Origin: Dorea sp. CAG:317
Lineage (GTDB): Bacteria > Bacillota > Clostridia > Lachnospirales > Lachnospiraceae
Length of the DNA: 11,505 bases
Direction: 5' to 3'
Assembly (NCBI GenBank): GCA_000433535.1
Contig: FR892679.1
Span: 188,008-199,512 of the forward strand
The translations under genes were made by a program, and so were the position numbers. Of the stretch, positions 11,145 through 11,505 are shown one piece after another (position 1 is the stretch's first letter; each line of letters begins with the position of its first letter). The notes beneath the pieces were generated by a model. That model worked only from the letters and a program-made list of their open reading frames with translations. It ran no database searches and was not told where the DNA came from.

Positions 11145-11505
11145 CTAATCATTGATTTGTTCTGTTTCTTCTGCTTTCTTTATCCCGCATACGTACGCCG
11201 TTCCGTCAACGACCCGGAATTTCACTTCCATTCCGGCAAATTCCATGCCATACACACGCTTTTCATCCTGCTGATAAGCCGGTCTTGGATCCTGCATCAA
11301 AATCTGCTTCAACGCTTTTTGTTTCTCCTCTGGCACTTCATCAAGATATCTTTCCGGGATATGGACATTCAGTCCGTATTCTTTCACTTCATCTGCAAAG
11401 CCGCCTTTTGCTTCCGGGTGTGCGTCAATATGAGCAAGATATGGTTTAATATCGTAGATCGGTGTTCCGTTCATCAGATCCGCACCTTCTACAATAAGAA
11501 CCGGT
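11145..11505 (-). CDS. trmO: TrmO/TsaA-type tRNA-m6t6A37 methyltransferase, N-terminus cut
   Basis: C-terminal 119 residues of a TsaA/YaeB (TrmO)-like protein. TrmO uses S-adenosylmethionine to methylate N6 of t6A at position 37 of threonine tRNAs. The frame enters from the right edge as PVLIVEGADLMNGTPIYDIKPYL, with the family motif LxxGTPIxDIKPY, and carries the diagnostic DPRPAYQQDEKRVYG near its C-terminus. The catalytic and cofactor-binding N-terminal half is beyond the window, so the start is unknown; the ATG at 11474 is internal. It is followed after 12 nt by the acetyltransferase gene. Confidence 0.9.
   Translation of the reverse strand, partial: PVLIVEGADLMNGTPIYDIKPYLAHIDAHPEAKGGFADEVKEYGLNVHIPERYLDEVPEEKQKALKQILMQDPRPAYQQDEKRVYGMEFAGMEVKFRVVDGTAYVCGIKKAEETEQIND

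Overview
The window looks like chromosome from a low-to-moderate GC Firmicute, most likely a Lachnospiraceae-type Clostridium relative. The grounds are the gene order ylxM-ffh-rpsP-khpA-rimM-trmD-rplS-lepB-rbgA, strong GGAGG-type ribosome binding sites, AT-rich spacers, and a small Cys/Gly-rich protein of a kind I know from gut Clostridia. I see no rRNA, tRNA, CRISPR array, insertion sequence or phage gene.

Region 1 (1-6140, all minus strand, read right to left) is a compact translation and protein-export operon. It opens with a near-consensus promoter and ylxM, followed by ffh (SRP GTPase), rpsP (S16), khpA (KH RNA-binding protein), rimM (30S maturation), trmD (tRNA m1G37 methyltransferase), rplS (L19), a type I signal peptidase, rbgA (50S assembly GTPase) and a second signal peptidase cut by the left edge. 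SRP targeting, signal-peptide cleavage, ribosome assembly and tRNA modification are thus co-transcribed. Hairpins sit in the khpA-rimM and rplS-lepB gaps and could tune downstream expression.

Region 2 (6175-7059, minus) is a single cytoplasmic-type subtilisin-family protease with a complete triad and no signal peptide.

Region 3 (7226-9175, mostly plus) is the least explained part. It holds an orphan J-domain protein, a 78-residue protein with 16 cysteines and an internal 27-residue-period repeat, a hidden 54-codon gene converging on the terminator of the Cys-rich gene, and two small Met-rich genes of unknown function. The first of these two runs 143 nt out of frame into the second.

Region 4 (9204-11505) holds a hotdog acyl-CoA thioesterase (minus) and a divergent TruA-family protein (plus) fired from an almost symmetrical pair of extended -10 promoters. 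The TruA homologue carries Glu where the family has its catalytic Asp. A bidirectional terminator separates it from a minus-strand pair, a GNAT acetyltransferase and a right-truncated TrmO-type tRNA methyltransferase.

Most of the window is ordinary core genome. The observations most worth a second look are the Asp-to-Glu TruA homologue, the Cys-rich repeat protein and its small-gene neighbourhood, the unlisted 54-residue gene, and the overlapping gene pair.
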